A stretch of DNA of 59,009 nucleotides from Elusimicrobiota bacterium (GTDB lineage Bacteria > Elusimicrobiota > Elusimicrobia > UBA1565 > UBA9628), in the NCBI GenBank assembly GCA_023249675.1, contig JAHFCE010000018.1, forward strand, positions 1 through 59,009. Reading direction: 5' to 3'. Under the pieces are notes generated by a model. That model was given only the letters and a program-made list of their open reading frames with translations, was not told the origin of the DNA and did no database searches. Position numbers and translations under genes: made by a program. This document shows, piece by piece, positions 44,064-52,127 of this stretch. The stretch's first letter is position 1; each line of letters begins with the position of its first letter.

Positions 44064-44746
44064 GCATCCTCCCACTGCTGGCGCTGGTCCTGAGCTCTCC
44101 AATAGCCGCCCAGTTCACGTCCGTGGCAGGCAGTGTCGTACGCAGCAAGGAGTGGGCGAACCGCCGCGGTGCAAACAAAGAAGAGGAGTTTATCGGCGAC
44201 GTGCGCTACGAATCGGCCGGCACGCGCCTGACCTCGGGCTGGGCGCTGTTCACGCATGCGAACCGGACGTGGCAGGCGCGCGACGCGGTTTTTCTGCGAC
44301 GTACGACCGCGGACGGTACGGTGTTTGAGGCGCGCGGGCAGAAAGCCCGCCACGAGGAAGAGTCCAAGCAGGGCTTCCTCGAGCCTGCGCCGGGCGAACA
44401 CGTCTTGTTTACGCGCACGCCGCCCGGTCTTGAGCCGGATCACGGCGAGAGCGGCCGTGTTTCTTGGAAGGGCGAGAGCCAGGTGACTTTTTCCTCGGGC
44501 GTCAAGGTTTGGGGCCCGCGTCTGGAGCTTGCCGCTGACGAGGCGGTCTACGAGAAACCCCTAGGCCGGCTCACCCTCAACGGCGGCCGTCCGGTCCTGC
44601 GCAAGATCGAGGGCGAGTGGACGACTGCGCTCAAGGCCGACGAGATTGTTGCGACCGAGTCACCGCGGCGCATCGAGGCACGCGGGGGCGTGAAGGGCTG
44701 GTTGATCTTTAAGGACCGGGATAAACTCAAGGAGTTCGCCAAATGA
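44060..44746 (+). CDS. lptA: LptA-like periplasmic LPS-transport protein (OstA domain)
   Basis: A 228-residue protein with a signal peptide (LLALVLSSPIAAQ) and a repeated beta-jellyroll pattern of the OstA/LptA type: EEFIGDVRYESAGTRLTSGW, VTFSSGVKVWGPRLELAADE, and the final EARGGVKGWLIF. LptA oligomers form the periplasmic bridge carrying LPS to the outer membrane. Order lptC-lptA-lptB with ATGA overlaps matches the classical operon. It is somewhat longer than E. coli LptA (about 185). Confidence 0.82.
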   Translation: MSILPLLALVLSSPIAAQFTSVAGSVVRSKEWANRRGANKEEEFIGDVRYESAGTRLTSGWALFTHANRTWQARDAVFLRRTTADGTVFEARGQKARHEEESKQGFLEPAPGEHVLFTRTPPGLEPDHGESGRVSWKGESQVTFSSGVKVWGPRLELAADEAVYEKPLGRLTLNGGRPVLRKIEGEWTTALKADEIVATESPRRIEARGGVKGWLIFKDRDKLKEFAK

Positions 44747-45462
44747 AGCTCGAAGCGCGGGATATTCGCAAGACGTACGGCGAGCGCATGGTCGTCAAGG
44801 GCGTCACCTTAAATGTCGCTTCCGGGGAAATTGTCGGTCTGCTTGGACCGAACGGCGCTGGAAAAACCACGACGTTTTACAGTCTTGCGGGCTTCGTCAC
44901 GCCGGAGGAAGGGCAAATTTTCATCGATGGCGAGGACGTGACCGCGCTGCCGATGTACGAGCGAGCCCGCCGCGGCCTCGGCTATCTCGCGCAGGAGCCC
45001 ACGGTGTTCAAGGGTCTAACCGTCGAGGAGAACCTGCGCGCCGTCCTCGAGCGGACGGTGGACGGCCCGCTCGAGCAGATGCGCCGGGTCAAGAGCCTCC
45101 TCGAGGAGTTCGGCCTTTGGGACATGCGCCGGCAGAAGGCCTGGACCCTGTCGGGCGGCGAGAAGCGGCGCCTGGAGGTTGCGCGCTGCATGATCGCCAG
45201 CCCGAAGCTGATCATGCTCGATGAGCCTTTCGTCGGCATCGACCCGATCACCGTTGGCGAGCTCAAGGCCATCATTCGCAAGCTCGTCGGCCAGGGCATC
45301 GGCATCTTAATCACCGACCACAACGTGCGCGAGACTTTGCCCATCATCGACCGGGCCTATCTTATCTACGACGGCCGCATCATCGTGGATGGAACGGCCA
45401 AGCATCTGATCGAGGACGTCCAGGCGCGTGATCTTTATCTCGGCAAAGACTTTAAGATCTAG
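44743..45462 (+). CDS. lptB: LPS export ABC transporter ATP-binding protein LptB
   Basis: Cytoplasmic ATPase powering LPS extraction by LptFG. The 239 residues match the family. Walker A is LGPNGAGKTTTFYS, the signature is LSGGEKRRLEVARC, Walker B is LIMLDEPFVGIDP and the H-loop is ITDHNVRETL. YLAQEPTVFKGLTVEENL is typical of LptB. The membrane partners LptF and LptG are not in the window. Last gene of the envelope cluster; its end overlaps a minus-strand small gene by four bases and no terminator is seen. Confidence 0.97.
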   Translation: MKLEARDIRKTYGERMVVKGVTLNVASGEIVGLLGPNGAGKTTTFYSLAGFVTPEEGQIFIDGEDVTALPMYERARRGLGYLAQEPTVFKGLTVEENLRAVLERTVDGPLEQMRRVKSLLEEFGLWDMRRQKAWTLSGGEKRRLEVARCMIASPKLIMLDEPFVGIDPITVGELKAIIRKLVGQGIGILITDHNVRETLPIIDRAYLIYDGRIIVDGTAKHLIEDVQARDLYLGKDFKI

Positions 45463-45641
45463 GCGGTAGTCGCATCTTGCTGTCCCGCGGCGAACACGAA
45501 GGTCAGGCGATGGACCTCGTCGCCCGCGCGCTTCGTGAGCTCCGGCAGGGTCTGCGCGTGATCGATCACGCGTCCCGACTTGTCCACCGTCACCCACAGT
45601 CCGGCGTACTCTTCCAGCACCGCCCATATTCTTTGTCCCAT
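45459..45641 (-). CDS. small DUF5678-like protein
   Basis: A 60-residue protein, EEYAGLWVTVDKSGRVIDHA followed by QTLPELTKRAG, matching by eye the DUF5678 pattern (Tyr-x-Gly-x-Trp-Val, then Gly-x-Val-x-x-His and a Leu-rich helix). Function unknown; such proteins often accompany retropepsin-like or toxin-antitoxin-like genes, but none is adjacent here. The ATG lies in an imperfect palindrome (TTGTCCC-CAT-GGGACAA), a possible operator, and has no clear Shine-Dalgarno. The gene is on the strand of the TPR gene, 59 A/T-rich bases downstream of it. Confidence 0.55.
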   Translation of the reverse strand: MGQRIWAVLEEYAGLWVTVDKSGRVIDHAQTLPELTKRAGDEVHRLTFVFAAGQQDATTA

Positions 45642-45700
45642 GGGGACAAGCTACGAAAGACGCGTTACGCTTCTGTTACGAACAAAAATAAATAAATTGG

Positions 45701-46765
45701 CTAGGTGTAAGCTTCGAGGTGGGCGGTGAGGCCTGCGCTGCGAGCGAGCGTCACGGCGGAGTTAAAGAGTTTCTCCGCCTCGGCGGTGCGCCCACGGGCG
45801 TGAAGGACTTCGGCCAGCGACTTGCGCGCGAGCACGAGCCCGCGGTCCTCGCCGCCCCCGGAGAAGGCCGCGAGGGCCGCGCGGTAGCGCTTCTGCGCCG
45901 CGGCTAATTGTCCGCGGCGCTGATGGATCTGCCCGAGGCCCCAATCCACGAACGCGAGGTCCACGCGGTCGTCGAGGCGAGCGTAGAGCGCGTAGGACTG
46001 TCGGTAGTTCTTCTCGGCCTCGGCGAGAAGTCCCATCTGCCGCAGGCAATTGGCGAGGCCGCAGTGCGCGTAGGCGCGGCCGAAGAGGTCGGGACCCGAG
46101 CGCAGACGCCGGCCCGCCTCGACATAGGCGCGATGTGCCTCCAAAAAGAGTCCGCGAACGCGAGCAATCCCACCGAGCCCGAACAGCGCATACGCCTCCC
46201 CCTCCGCGTCGCCGGACCTTCGAAATGCGGCCAAGCTGTCCTTAAAATCGCGGTGCGAACCGGCCAGGTCTCCGGAAAAACGGCGCGAGCCCGCGATGGC
46301 CCAGAGCAGAAAGCCGACCGCGGACAGGTCGCGGCGGCGGCGCGCTGTGGCGAGCATCGGGAGCAGGGCCTTCAGGGCGGGACGATGCCGGCTTTCGGCG
46401 CGCAGCACAAGCGCCGACTCGAGCGCCAAGGTCTCGCGGTCGGCATCGGGGACCCGTGCGGCGCGGCGCAAGGCGTGGCGAGCCTCGGCCGTGGCGCCCA
46501 GGCTGCGCGCGCAGCGCGCCAACCCGAGCCAGGACTCGAAGGCGAGGTCGCGGTCTTCAGCTCCGAGACGCGCGAGCGCGGCCCGGTACGATGTGCCGGC
46601 ACGGCGGAAGTAGCCCTGTCCGCGCAGGGCTTCGCCTTGGATCAGGCGGCGCTGCCCCTCAAGTGCGGCGGGCATGGAGGCCTTGAGAAGATCGAGCGCC
46701 CGGTTCGGATAGCCAGTGGCGCATAACTCACGGGCGGATGCGAGGCGGGAAATGGGGTCGGTCAC
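45701..46765 (-). CDS. tetratricopeptide-repeat protein
   Basis: A 354-residue all-helical protein of TPR units, with no signal peptide or other domain. Recognisable repeats include AYALFGLGGIARVRGLFLEA, AYAHCGLANCLRQMGLLAEA and AFVDWGLGQIHQRRGQLAAA, each with the W/L-G-A pattern. TPR proteins are scaffolds; the partner is unknown. The start is a GTG at 46765 (VTDPISRLASA) six bases after a perfect TATAAT and with no Shine-Dalgarno. It is divergent from feoA, sharing a 59-base intergenic region. Confidence 0.85.
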   Translation of the reverse strand: MTDPISRLASARELCATGYPNRALDLLKASMPAALEGQRRLIQGEALRGQGYFRRAGTSYRAALARLGAEDRDLAFESWLGLARCARSLGATAEARHALRRAARVPDADRETLALESALVLRAESRHRPALKALLPMLATARRRRDLSAVGFLLWAIAGSRRFSGDLAGSHRDFKDSLAAFRRSGDAEGEAYALFGLGGIARVRGLFLEAHRAYVEAGRRLRSGPDLFGRAYAHCGLANCLRQMGLLAEAEKNYRQSYALYARLDDRVDLAFVDWGLGQIHQRRGQLAAAQKRYRAALAAFSGGGEDRGLVLARKSLAEVLHARGRTAEAEKLFNSAVTLARSAGLTAHLEAYT

Positions 46766-46771
46766 GGCGTG

Positions 46772-46777
46772 ATTATA
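46772..46777 (-). promoter_or_regulatory. -10 box TATAAT abutting the GTG start of the TPR gene
   Basis: On the minus strand TATAAT ends six bases before GTG at 46765. The -35 position is not a clear match. The box lies just upstream of the feoA promoter, so the two divergent promoters occupy only 46 bases. Confidence 0.55.
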
Positions 46778-46788
46778 GCAAGTTCTTA

Positions 46789-46817
46789 TTGAAATATTGT
46801 CTCAACAAGGCTATACT
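46789..46817 (+). promoter_or_regulatory. sigma70-type promoter TTGAAA-N17-TATACT of feoA
   Basis: TTGAAA at 46789-46794 and TATACT at 46812-46817 with a 17-base spacer. The ATG follows seven bases after, with no Shine-Dalgarno, so transcription should begin at the start codon. No obvious Fur box palindrome was identified. Confidence 0.75.
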
Positions 46818-46824
46818 ATTGCCG

Positions 46825-47052
46825 ATGACTCTCGACGTGGTGCCGCTGGACGTTCCGGTACGCGTGCTGGGCTGCGCCGGGCTTTCGGCGTCCGACCGGG
46901 ACCGCCTCGATGGACTGGGCCTGCGCCCCGGCGTTTCGGTGGTCAAGATCCTAAAAACCCCCCTTCGAGATCCTGTTGAGTGTCTGGTCGGCTCACAACT
47001 TCTCGCGATCGAGGTTCGTCTTCTGCACCATATTCGCGTGGAGGCCGTATGA
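46825..47052 (+). CDS. feoA: ferrous iron transport protein FeoA
   Basis: A 75-residue cytoplasmic SH3-like protein that assists FeoB. Features are LDVPVRVLGCAGLSASDRDR, the family GLRPGVSV turn, the Pro-rich LKTPLRDPVECLVGSQ and a C-terminal AIEVRLLHHIRV. The ATG at 46825 begins the conserved core; a longer upstream frame would include the promoter and is rejected. Its stop overlaps feoB as ATGA. Confidence 0.93.
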   Translation: MTLDVVPLDVPVRVLGCAGLSASDRDRLDGLGLRPGVSVVKILKTPLRDPVECLVGSQLLAIEVRLLHHIRVEAV

Positions 47053-49028
47053 AGCGGGTCGTCGCCCTCGCCGGCCGCCCGAACACGGGCAAGACGACCC
47101 TTTTCAACGCGTTGACCGGCCTGCGCCAGCGCACGGCGAATTTCGCGGGCTGCACCGTGGAGAAGGCAAGCGGCACCATGGCCGCCTCCGGCGGCGAGGT
47201 CGAAGTCGTGGACCTGCCCGGAACCTTCAGCCTGCTTCCTCAGACGGAGGATGAGCACGTTGCCTTCCGATTTCTGTCCGAGTGCGCTGATTCCAGCGAC
47301 GATCTGCTCGTGCTGTGCGTGGCCGAGGCGAGCAACCTCGAAAACGACCTCGTGCTTCCCGCCGGGCTCAAGGCCGCCGGCTACCCCGTGGCGCTGGCCG
47401 TCAACATGATCGACGAGTCGCGCCTCAATGGGATCAAGCTCGACGCCGCGGAGCTGTCCGGACGCCTTGCCATGCCTGTGGCACTTGTCTCGGCGCGCAC
47501 CGGAGAGGGGCTCGGCAAGCTTGACGCCTTGCTGACTCCGCCGCCGCTGCGCGCCGATCTCTCCGGCGCCGCGGATTTCCGCCGCGCGACGAAGAAGAGC
47601 CTGCACGAGCTGCAGAACGAAGCGGTCCAGACGGCGCGGACGGCCGCGGCGGCCTGCGTGACCTGGCCGAATCGTTCGGTCCTGTCCACGGTGGCGCGCT
47701 CGATCCGCATCGACCGCCTGCTCCTGCATCCCGCCGCCGGTCCCGTCATTCTCGCCGCGACGATGTTCCTCCTGTTCCAGGCCCTGTTCGTCGGCGCGCG
47801 GCCGATCATGGACTTTCTGTCGACCGTGCTGGGCGCGCTGGCTCAGATGCTGCGCGCGCGCCTGCCCGACGGCGCCTTGGCGAGTTTGTTGTGCGACGGG
47901 GTGATCCCCGGGATCTCGGCCGTGGTCGTGTTCGTCCCCCAGATCGCGATCCTATTCGCGATGATCGGCTTCCTTGAGCAGAGCGGCTACCTGCCGCGCG
48001 CGGGCGCGATGGTCGACCGCGCGCTGCGCCCCTTCGGCCTCGACGGCCGCGTCTTCATTCCCTTCCTCTCGGGCTTTGCCTGCGCGATCCCGGGCGTGAT
48101 GGCCGCGCGCACGATCCCGAGCGAGAAGCGCCGCATCGTCACGGTCCTGCTCACGCCCCTCATGACGTGCTCGGCGCGCATCCCGGTGTACACGTTGCTC
48201 ATCACCGCCTTTGTGCCCGCGAGCTTCCGTCCCCTGGGCTTCAATGGCCAGGGTGTGGTGATGGCGGGGATGTATGCGTTCGGAGTCGTGATGGCTCTTT
48301 TGCTTGCCCTCGCGTTGAAGTTCACCTCTTTGCATGAGCTGCACCCCGCGCCCGCGACTCTGCTGCCCCCGTACCGCGTGCCGAGCGTCCGCGAACTCGC
48401 GCGCTACGTTTGGGCGCGGTGCTGGCACTTCCTGTCGCGAGCCGGGCAGGTCATTTTTACTTTGAGCCTTATCTTGTGGGCGTTGGCGGCCTTTCCGCGC
48501 GACGCGGCGCGCCTGGCCCCCATCGAGGCCGAGCTCGCGGCGGTTCGCGCCGCGGCCGTCCACGATCCGCGGCTTGAAGGCGCCATTCTAGGCCGCCGCG
48601 CGGCGGCGCGCATCGAGGGCAGTGTTCTCGGACGCACCGGCCGGTTCATCGAGCCTGTGTTTAAACCTCTTGGTTGGGACTGGCGTATTTCCATCGCGTC
48701 GCTGTCGGCGCTGGCCGCGCGCGAGGTGTTCGTCGGCACGCTCGGCACGATCTATGCGCTTGGCGGCGAGTCCAACGCCTCAGACGGCCTCATCGCCGCT
48801 CTGCGCAGCGCGCAGAACCCCGATGGCACGAAGCGTTACGGCCTAGCTGTGGCCGTGAGCCTGCTGATCTTTTTTGCGATCGCGCTGCAGTGCGTGTCCA
48901 CCATCGTCACCGTGCGCCGCGAGACGAACAGCTGGAAAATTCCAGCACTGCAGTTCGCCTTTTTGTTCGGCCTCGCCTACGCGCTCTCCTTCGCCGCGTA
49001 CCGCCTCACGCTGGCTTTCATGATCTGA
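47049..49028 (+). CDS. feoB: ferrous iron transporter FeoB
   Basis: A 659-residue inner-membrane Fe(II) transporter with an N-terminal G domain. G1 is LAGRPNTGKTTLFNALTG, G3 is DLPGTFSLLP and G4 is NMID. A membrane domain from about residue 230 includes PFLSGFACAIPGVMAAR (the Cys-containing gate motif) and LTPLMTCSARIPVYTLL, both FeoB hallmarks. It is shorter than E. coli FeoB (773) mostly in loops. The ATG at 47049 follows the feoA overlap. Convergent with serC, only four bases apart. Confidence 0.97.
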   Translation: MKRVVALAGRPNTGKTTLFNALTGLRQRTANFAGCTVEKASGTMAASGGEVEVVDLPGTFSLLPQTEDEHVAFRFLSECADSSDDLLVLCVAEASNLENDLVLPAGLKAAGYPVALAVNMIDESRLNGIKLDAAELSGRLAMPVALVSARTGEGLGKLDALLTPPPLRADLSGAADFRRATKKSLHELQNEAVQTARTAAAACVTWPNRSVLSTVARSIRIDRLLLHPAAGPVILAATMFLLFQALFVGARPIMDFLSTVLGALAQMLRARLPDGALASLLCDGVIPGISAVVVFVPQIAILFAMIGFLEQSGYLPRAGAMVDRALRPFGLDGRVFIPFLSGFACAIPGVMAARTIPSEKRRIVTVLLTPLMTCSARIPVYTLLITAFVPASFRPLGFNGQGVVMAGMYAFGVVMALLLALALKFTSLHELHPAPATLLPPYRVPSVRELARYVWARCWHFLSRAGQVIFTLSLILWALAAFPRDAARLAPIEAELAAVRAAAVHDPRLEGAILGRRAAARIEGSVLGRTGRFIEPVFKPLGWDWRISIASLSALAAREVFVGTLGTIYALGGESNASDGLIAALRSAQNPDGTKRYGLAVAVSLLIFFAIALQCVSTIVTVRRETNSWKIPALQFAFLFGLAYALSFAAYRLTLAFMI

Positions 49029-49032
49029 CGGA

Positions 49033-50121
49033 TTATCCGCGCCGCTTGGCGAAGGCGTCCATGAAGACCGCCAACGTCCGCACGTCGTCGAGCGTGATCG
49101 CGTTGTATAAAGACACGCGCATGCCGCCCGCGCTGCGGTGACCCCTCACTCCGGCGATCCCTTCCTTTTCCGCGTCCGCGCAGAAAAGGTCGTCGAGCTC
49201 CGGCGAGGGCGTGTGGAAGACGGCGTTCATTTGGGAGCGGCTCGTCTTTTCAACGGGCGCTCTGTAAAAATCCTTGAGCCGATCAATCGTCCCATAGAGG
49301 AGCTCCGCCTTCGCCGAGTTTCGCTTCTCCATGCCCGCCGCGCCTCCGTTTGCCTTGATCCACTTAAGCTGGAGGCCGACGAGGTACACGGCGAAGGTGG
49401 GAGGCGTGTGATAGATGGAGCGCGCTTCAAGGTGCACGGCGTAGCTGAGGATGTCGGGCAGGTCGGTCCGCGCGGTCTTGAGCCAGTCCCGATTTACCGC
49501 GATCAGCGCGAGTCCCGCGGGGCCGAGATTCTTCTGCGCGCCGGCATAGATCAAGGCGAATTTGGACGCATCCACGGGACGCGACAAAATATCCGAGCAC
49601 ATGTCGGCGACGAGCGGCACTCCCTTTGTGTCGGGCAACGTCCGCCACTGAGTGCCGAAAATCGTGTTGTTGGTCGTGATGTGCAGGTAGGCGGCTTTCG
49701 GATCGATCAAGAGTTCGTCTGGCCGCGGAATGCGAGTGTGCTTGCCGTCTAGCCCCGCGGTGTCGCAGGCCGCGCGCGCAGCACCCACGCGCAACGCTTC
49801 CTCGTATGCGAGCCGGGCCCAGTGGCCCGTTACGGCGTAGTCAGCCGACTGGCCGGCCCTGAGACAGTTCATGGGCAGCATAGCGAACTGAAGACTTGCT
49901 CCGCCCTGAACGATTAGGGCGCTGTGGCTTTTGGGCAGCCCCATCAGTTCGGAGAACAGCGCCAGGACTTCCTCGTGAACGAGGTCGTAGTCCTTGCCGC
50001 GATGACTGTGCTCAAGAATCGAAATCCCCGTGCCCTTAAAGTCGAGCAGTTCCTTTTGCGCCTGCTCAAGCACGGGCAGGGGCAGGGCCGCTGGTCCTGC
50101 GTTGAAGTTGATCTTCCTCAC
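49033..50121 (-). CDS. serC: phosphoserine aminotransferase
   Basis: PLP enzyme making 3-phosphoserine in serine biosynthesis (and acting in pyridoxal synthesis in some bacteria). The 362 residues match the family: INFNAGPAALPLPVLEQAQ at the start, HRGKDYDLVHEE, the PLP-lysine in IYAGAQKNLGPAGL, NAVFHTPSPELDD, and GHRSAGGMRVSLYNA near the end. The GTG at 50121 overlaps the stop of the ceramidase-like gene (GTGA). serA and serB are not in the window. Confidence 0.96.
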   Translation of the reverse strand: MRKINFNAGPAALPLPVLEQAQKELLDFKGTGISILEHSHRGKDYDLVHEEVLALFSELMGLPKSHSALIVQGGASLQFAMLPMNCLRAGQSADYAVTGHWARLAYEEALRVGAARAACDTAGLDGKHTRIPRPDELLIDPKAAYLHITTNNTIFGTQWRTLPDTKGVPLVADMCSDILSRPVDASKFALIYAGAQKNLGPAGLALIAVNRDWLKTARTDLPDILSYAVHLEARSIYHTPPTFAVYLVGLQLKWIKANGGAAGMEKRNSAKAELLYGTIDRLKDFYRAPVEKTSRSQMNAVFHTPSPELDDLFCADAEKEGIAGVRGHRSAGGMRVSLYNAITLDDVRTLAVFMDAFAKRRG

Positions 50122-51563
50122 GGCCTCGGCTCCTTGAGTAGGCGCGCGGCGGCCCCAGTCAGGATTTTGGTCGCGGACGGCCCGATCGAGTTCGTCTCTT
50201 CGTAGTGGCCGGGATAGCGCGGAAGCATCGTCCGGCTCGTGCGAACTTTGAAATCGTATGCGGGCACCAGGTAGCCGAGCTCGTCGTTGGCCAAGCCGAC
50301 GATCATCGGCACGGGCGCTTTGATGAGGTCGCGCAGGTAGGGGCCTTTCGGCGCGGCCTGGAGGTCTCGCGTCGGTCCTTCCGGCGCGACGACGGGGCGG
50401 CCGAAGGAGTATTGCCCATCGTAGCCGCCGATCGCGAGTTCCGGAAAGACTTCGGCGGGCATACCCAAGAGGCGCGCGGGACCGATGTCGAGGAGAGAGA
50501 CCTCGGTTTCGATCCAGGGCCTGTTTTTCTCGCTGAGGCCGAAGAAGAGATGGCGCAGCGACAAAGGCCAAGCCCAAAACGACGAAATCGCCTTTCGATC
50601 CGCGTGATACAGCCGGTGGCCGCCGGTCAACGCATGCAGAAATAACAGGTAACGCGAGTTCTCCACGGGCACAAGCGCCCTCTCAAAGCGGTAGGACAGC
50701 CCGCGGCCCCCCGCTTCAGTCTTGAGCGCGAGCGCGGCGTCCGCGACGGCAGTCCCGATGCGTAACGCTTCATCGAAGTTTTCGATTTTTGTGTCCGGCG
50801 TCAGGAGGCCGCCGATGACGCCGTTGAGGAAAAGGCAGGCTCCGCCGCTCCTCTTTTCAACGCGCGCGCACAGCGCGCCGGGATAGTCGGCGGTGAGCAG
50901 GCGGTTTTCCCGGCCGAGGACCTCCGGATGGCAGGACCAGTTCACGATCGTGGCCACGGCCTTGCCGTCGGTGCCCTTCAAGCGCAGCACGCCGAGATGA
51001 GGGTCGATGACCTGGGGGTCGCGCGAATCACGGCACAGTCCGCTGGGGTTGAGCGTGCCGTGCGCGCCGGAGGCCGTCACCGGGCGCAATTGTGTTTCCA
51101 GAAGATCGAGCGCTTCGGCGATGCGTCTTTCGATGCGGGCCATGTAGCGGCGGTTGATTCCGGAGACGCCAACGAGCGGCCCCCACAGCCCGAGCGTGTC
51201 GGGGCCGGAGTGCGTGTGGGTGGCATGGACGAATAATTTCTTATCCGCGCTGCCCCGCGCCCATTCGCGGCGCAAAGTCTCCGTGTCGTTGATATAGAAC
51301 CCGAGCAGGTCGAGACCCACGAGGGCGACCATATTCTTGCCCGCGCGCAACAGGACGATCCGCGCATACAAAGGATCGTGCACGCCTGACGGCCTGCGTC
51401 CGGTCGCTCCGAAGCCCGCGAGCCAGACTGTCTCAGTGGAAAGGTCGGGCGTGATGTCGACCTTGGCGGCCGCCGCCTCCAGTGCCTTGGCCGGGGTCGC
51501 GGCGGCGGCCGACAGCGCCAGCAGCGCTGCGAGCAACGGGCGGCTCACGGCGTGAGCAGACAC
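50118..51563 (-). CDS. exported neutral ceramidase-superfamily hydrolase
   Basis: A 481-residue exported protein of the neutral/alkaline ceramidase superfamily. After a signal peptide (LLAALLALSAAAATPAKA) come AAAKVDITPDLSTETVWLAG, the zinc-ligand motif HATHTHSGPDTLGLWG (two His) and NWSCHPEVLG (third His), then LLGMPAEVFPELAIG. Family members cleave ceramide amide bonds or act on unrelated amide/lipid substrates; bacterial homologues are often annotated only as hypothetical. The C-terminal Ig-like domain of classical ceramidases appears absent. The start is GTG at 51563 or a later GTG (51548). Coupled downstream to serC by GTGA. Confidence 0.85.
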   Translation of the reverse strand: MSAHAVSRPLLAALLALSAAAATPAKALEAAAAKVDITPDLSTETVWLAGFGATGRRPSGVHDPLYARIVLLRAGKNMVALVGLDLLGFYINDTETLRREWARGSADKKLFVHATHTHSGPDTLGLWGPLVGVSGINRRYMARIERRIAEALDLLETQLRPVTASGAHGTLNPSGLCRDSRDPQVIDPHLGVLRLKGTDGKAVATIVNWSCHPEVLGRENRLLTADYPGALCARVEKRSGGACLFLNGVIGGLLTPDTKIENFDEALRIGTAVADAALALKTEAGGRGLSYRFERALVPVENSRYLLFLHALTGGHRLYHADRKAISSFWAWPLSLRHLFFGLSEKNRPWIETEVSLLDIGPARLLGMPAEVFPELAIGGYDGQYSFGRPVVAPEGPTRDLQAAPKGPYLRDLIKAPVPMIVGLANDELGYLVPAYDFKVRTSRTMLPRYPGHYEETNSIGPSATKILTGAAARLLKEPRP

Positions 51564-51566
51564 GTC

Positions 51567-52091
51567 CTAGCCGCCGAACACGACGCGCGAGGCGGACTTG
51601 TGACGGCGTGCGAGCGCGACGTACATGCGCGCGCTCCGCGCGAGCAGGCGCAGTTCCTCGGGCCGGAGCTTGCGCATGACCTTGCCGGGCGAACCGAGCA
51701 CGAGCACGCCGGAAGGAATCTTAGCGCCGGCCGGGATCAGCGCGCCGGCGCCGATCAACGTGCGCGCGCCGATCGTCGCCTCCATGATGATCGCGCCCAT
51801 TCCAACAAGCACCTGGTCGCCGATACGACAACCATGGAGGACCGCGCGGTGGCCGATGGTCACGCCTTTGCCCACGATCGTCGGTTTGCCTTTGCGCGTG
51901 TGGATGACGGTCAGGTCCTGGATGTTGCTGCGCTCGCCGATTTTGATCGCGTCGATGTCGCCGCGCAGGACGCAGCCTGGAAATACCGAGGCGTCCGCGG
52001 CGAGCGTCACCTTGCCGATCACCTCGGCCGAGTCGTGGACGAAGGCGTGAGGATGGATGCGGGGCGCGCGGCCGGCGAAGGAGCGGATCAT
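51567..52091 (-). CDS. gamma-carbonic anhydrase-family protein (left-handed beta-helix)
   Basis: A 174-residue hexapeptide-repeat protein of the YrdA/PaaY/gamma-CA group. The repeats run PHAFVHDSAEVIGKVTLAAD, VLRGDIDAIKIGERSNIQDL and onward. The conserved His ligands are in TVIHTRKGKP and TIGHRAVLHGC. Whether it hydrates CO2 or acts as an acyl/CoA enzyme cannot be told. The ATG at 52091 follows TTGAAA-N17-TAGATT with only seven intervening bases and no Shine-Dalgarno, so it is leaderless. Divergent from nadB. Confidence 0.9.
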   Translation of the reverse strand: MIRSFAGRAPRIHPHAFVHDSAEVIGKVTLAADASVFPGCVLRGDIDAIKIGERSNIQDLTVIHTRKGKPTIVGKGVTIGHRAVLHGCRIGDQVLVGMGAIIMEATIGARTLIGAGALIPAGAKIPSGVLVLGSPGKVMRKLRPEELRLLARSARMYVALARRHKSASRVVFGG

Positions 52092-52098
52092 GTGTTAG

Positions 52099-52127
52099 AA
52101 TCTAGCACTCCACAGTCACCCTTTCAA
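52099..52127 (-). promoter_or_regulatory. sigma70-type promoter TTGAAA-N17-TAGATT of the gamma-CA gene
   Basis: On the minus strand, TTGAAA (52122-52127), spacer 17 and TAGATT (52099-52104), ending seven bases before the ATG at 52091. The -35 overlaps the nadB start codon, so the two divergent genes share the 35-base region. Confidence 0.7.

Noticed and set aside
49033-50577. 514-codon version of serC
   Set aside because: The first 150 codons overlap the ceramidase-like gene in another frame; the conserved start KINFNAGPA begins at the GTG at 50121.
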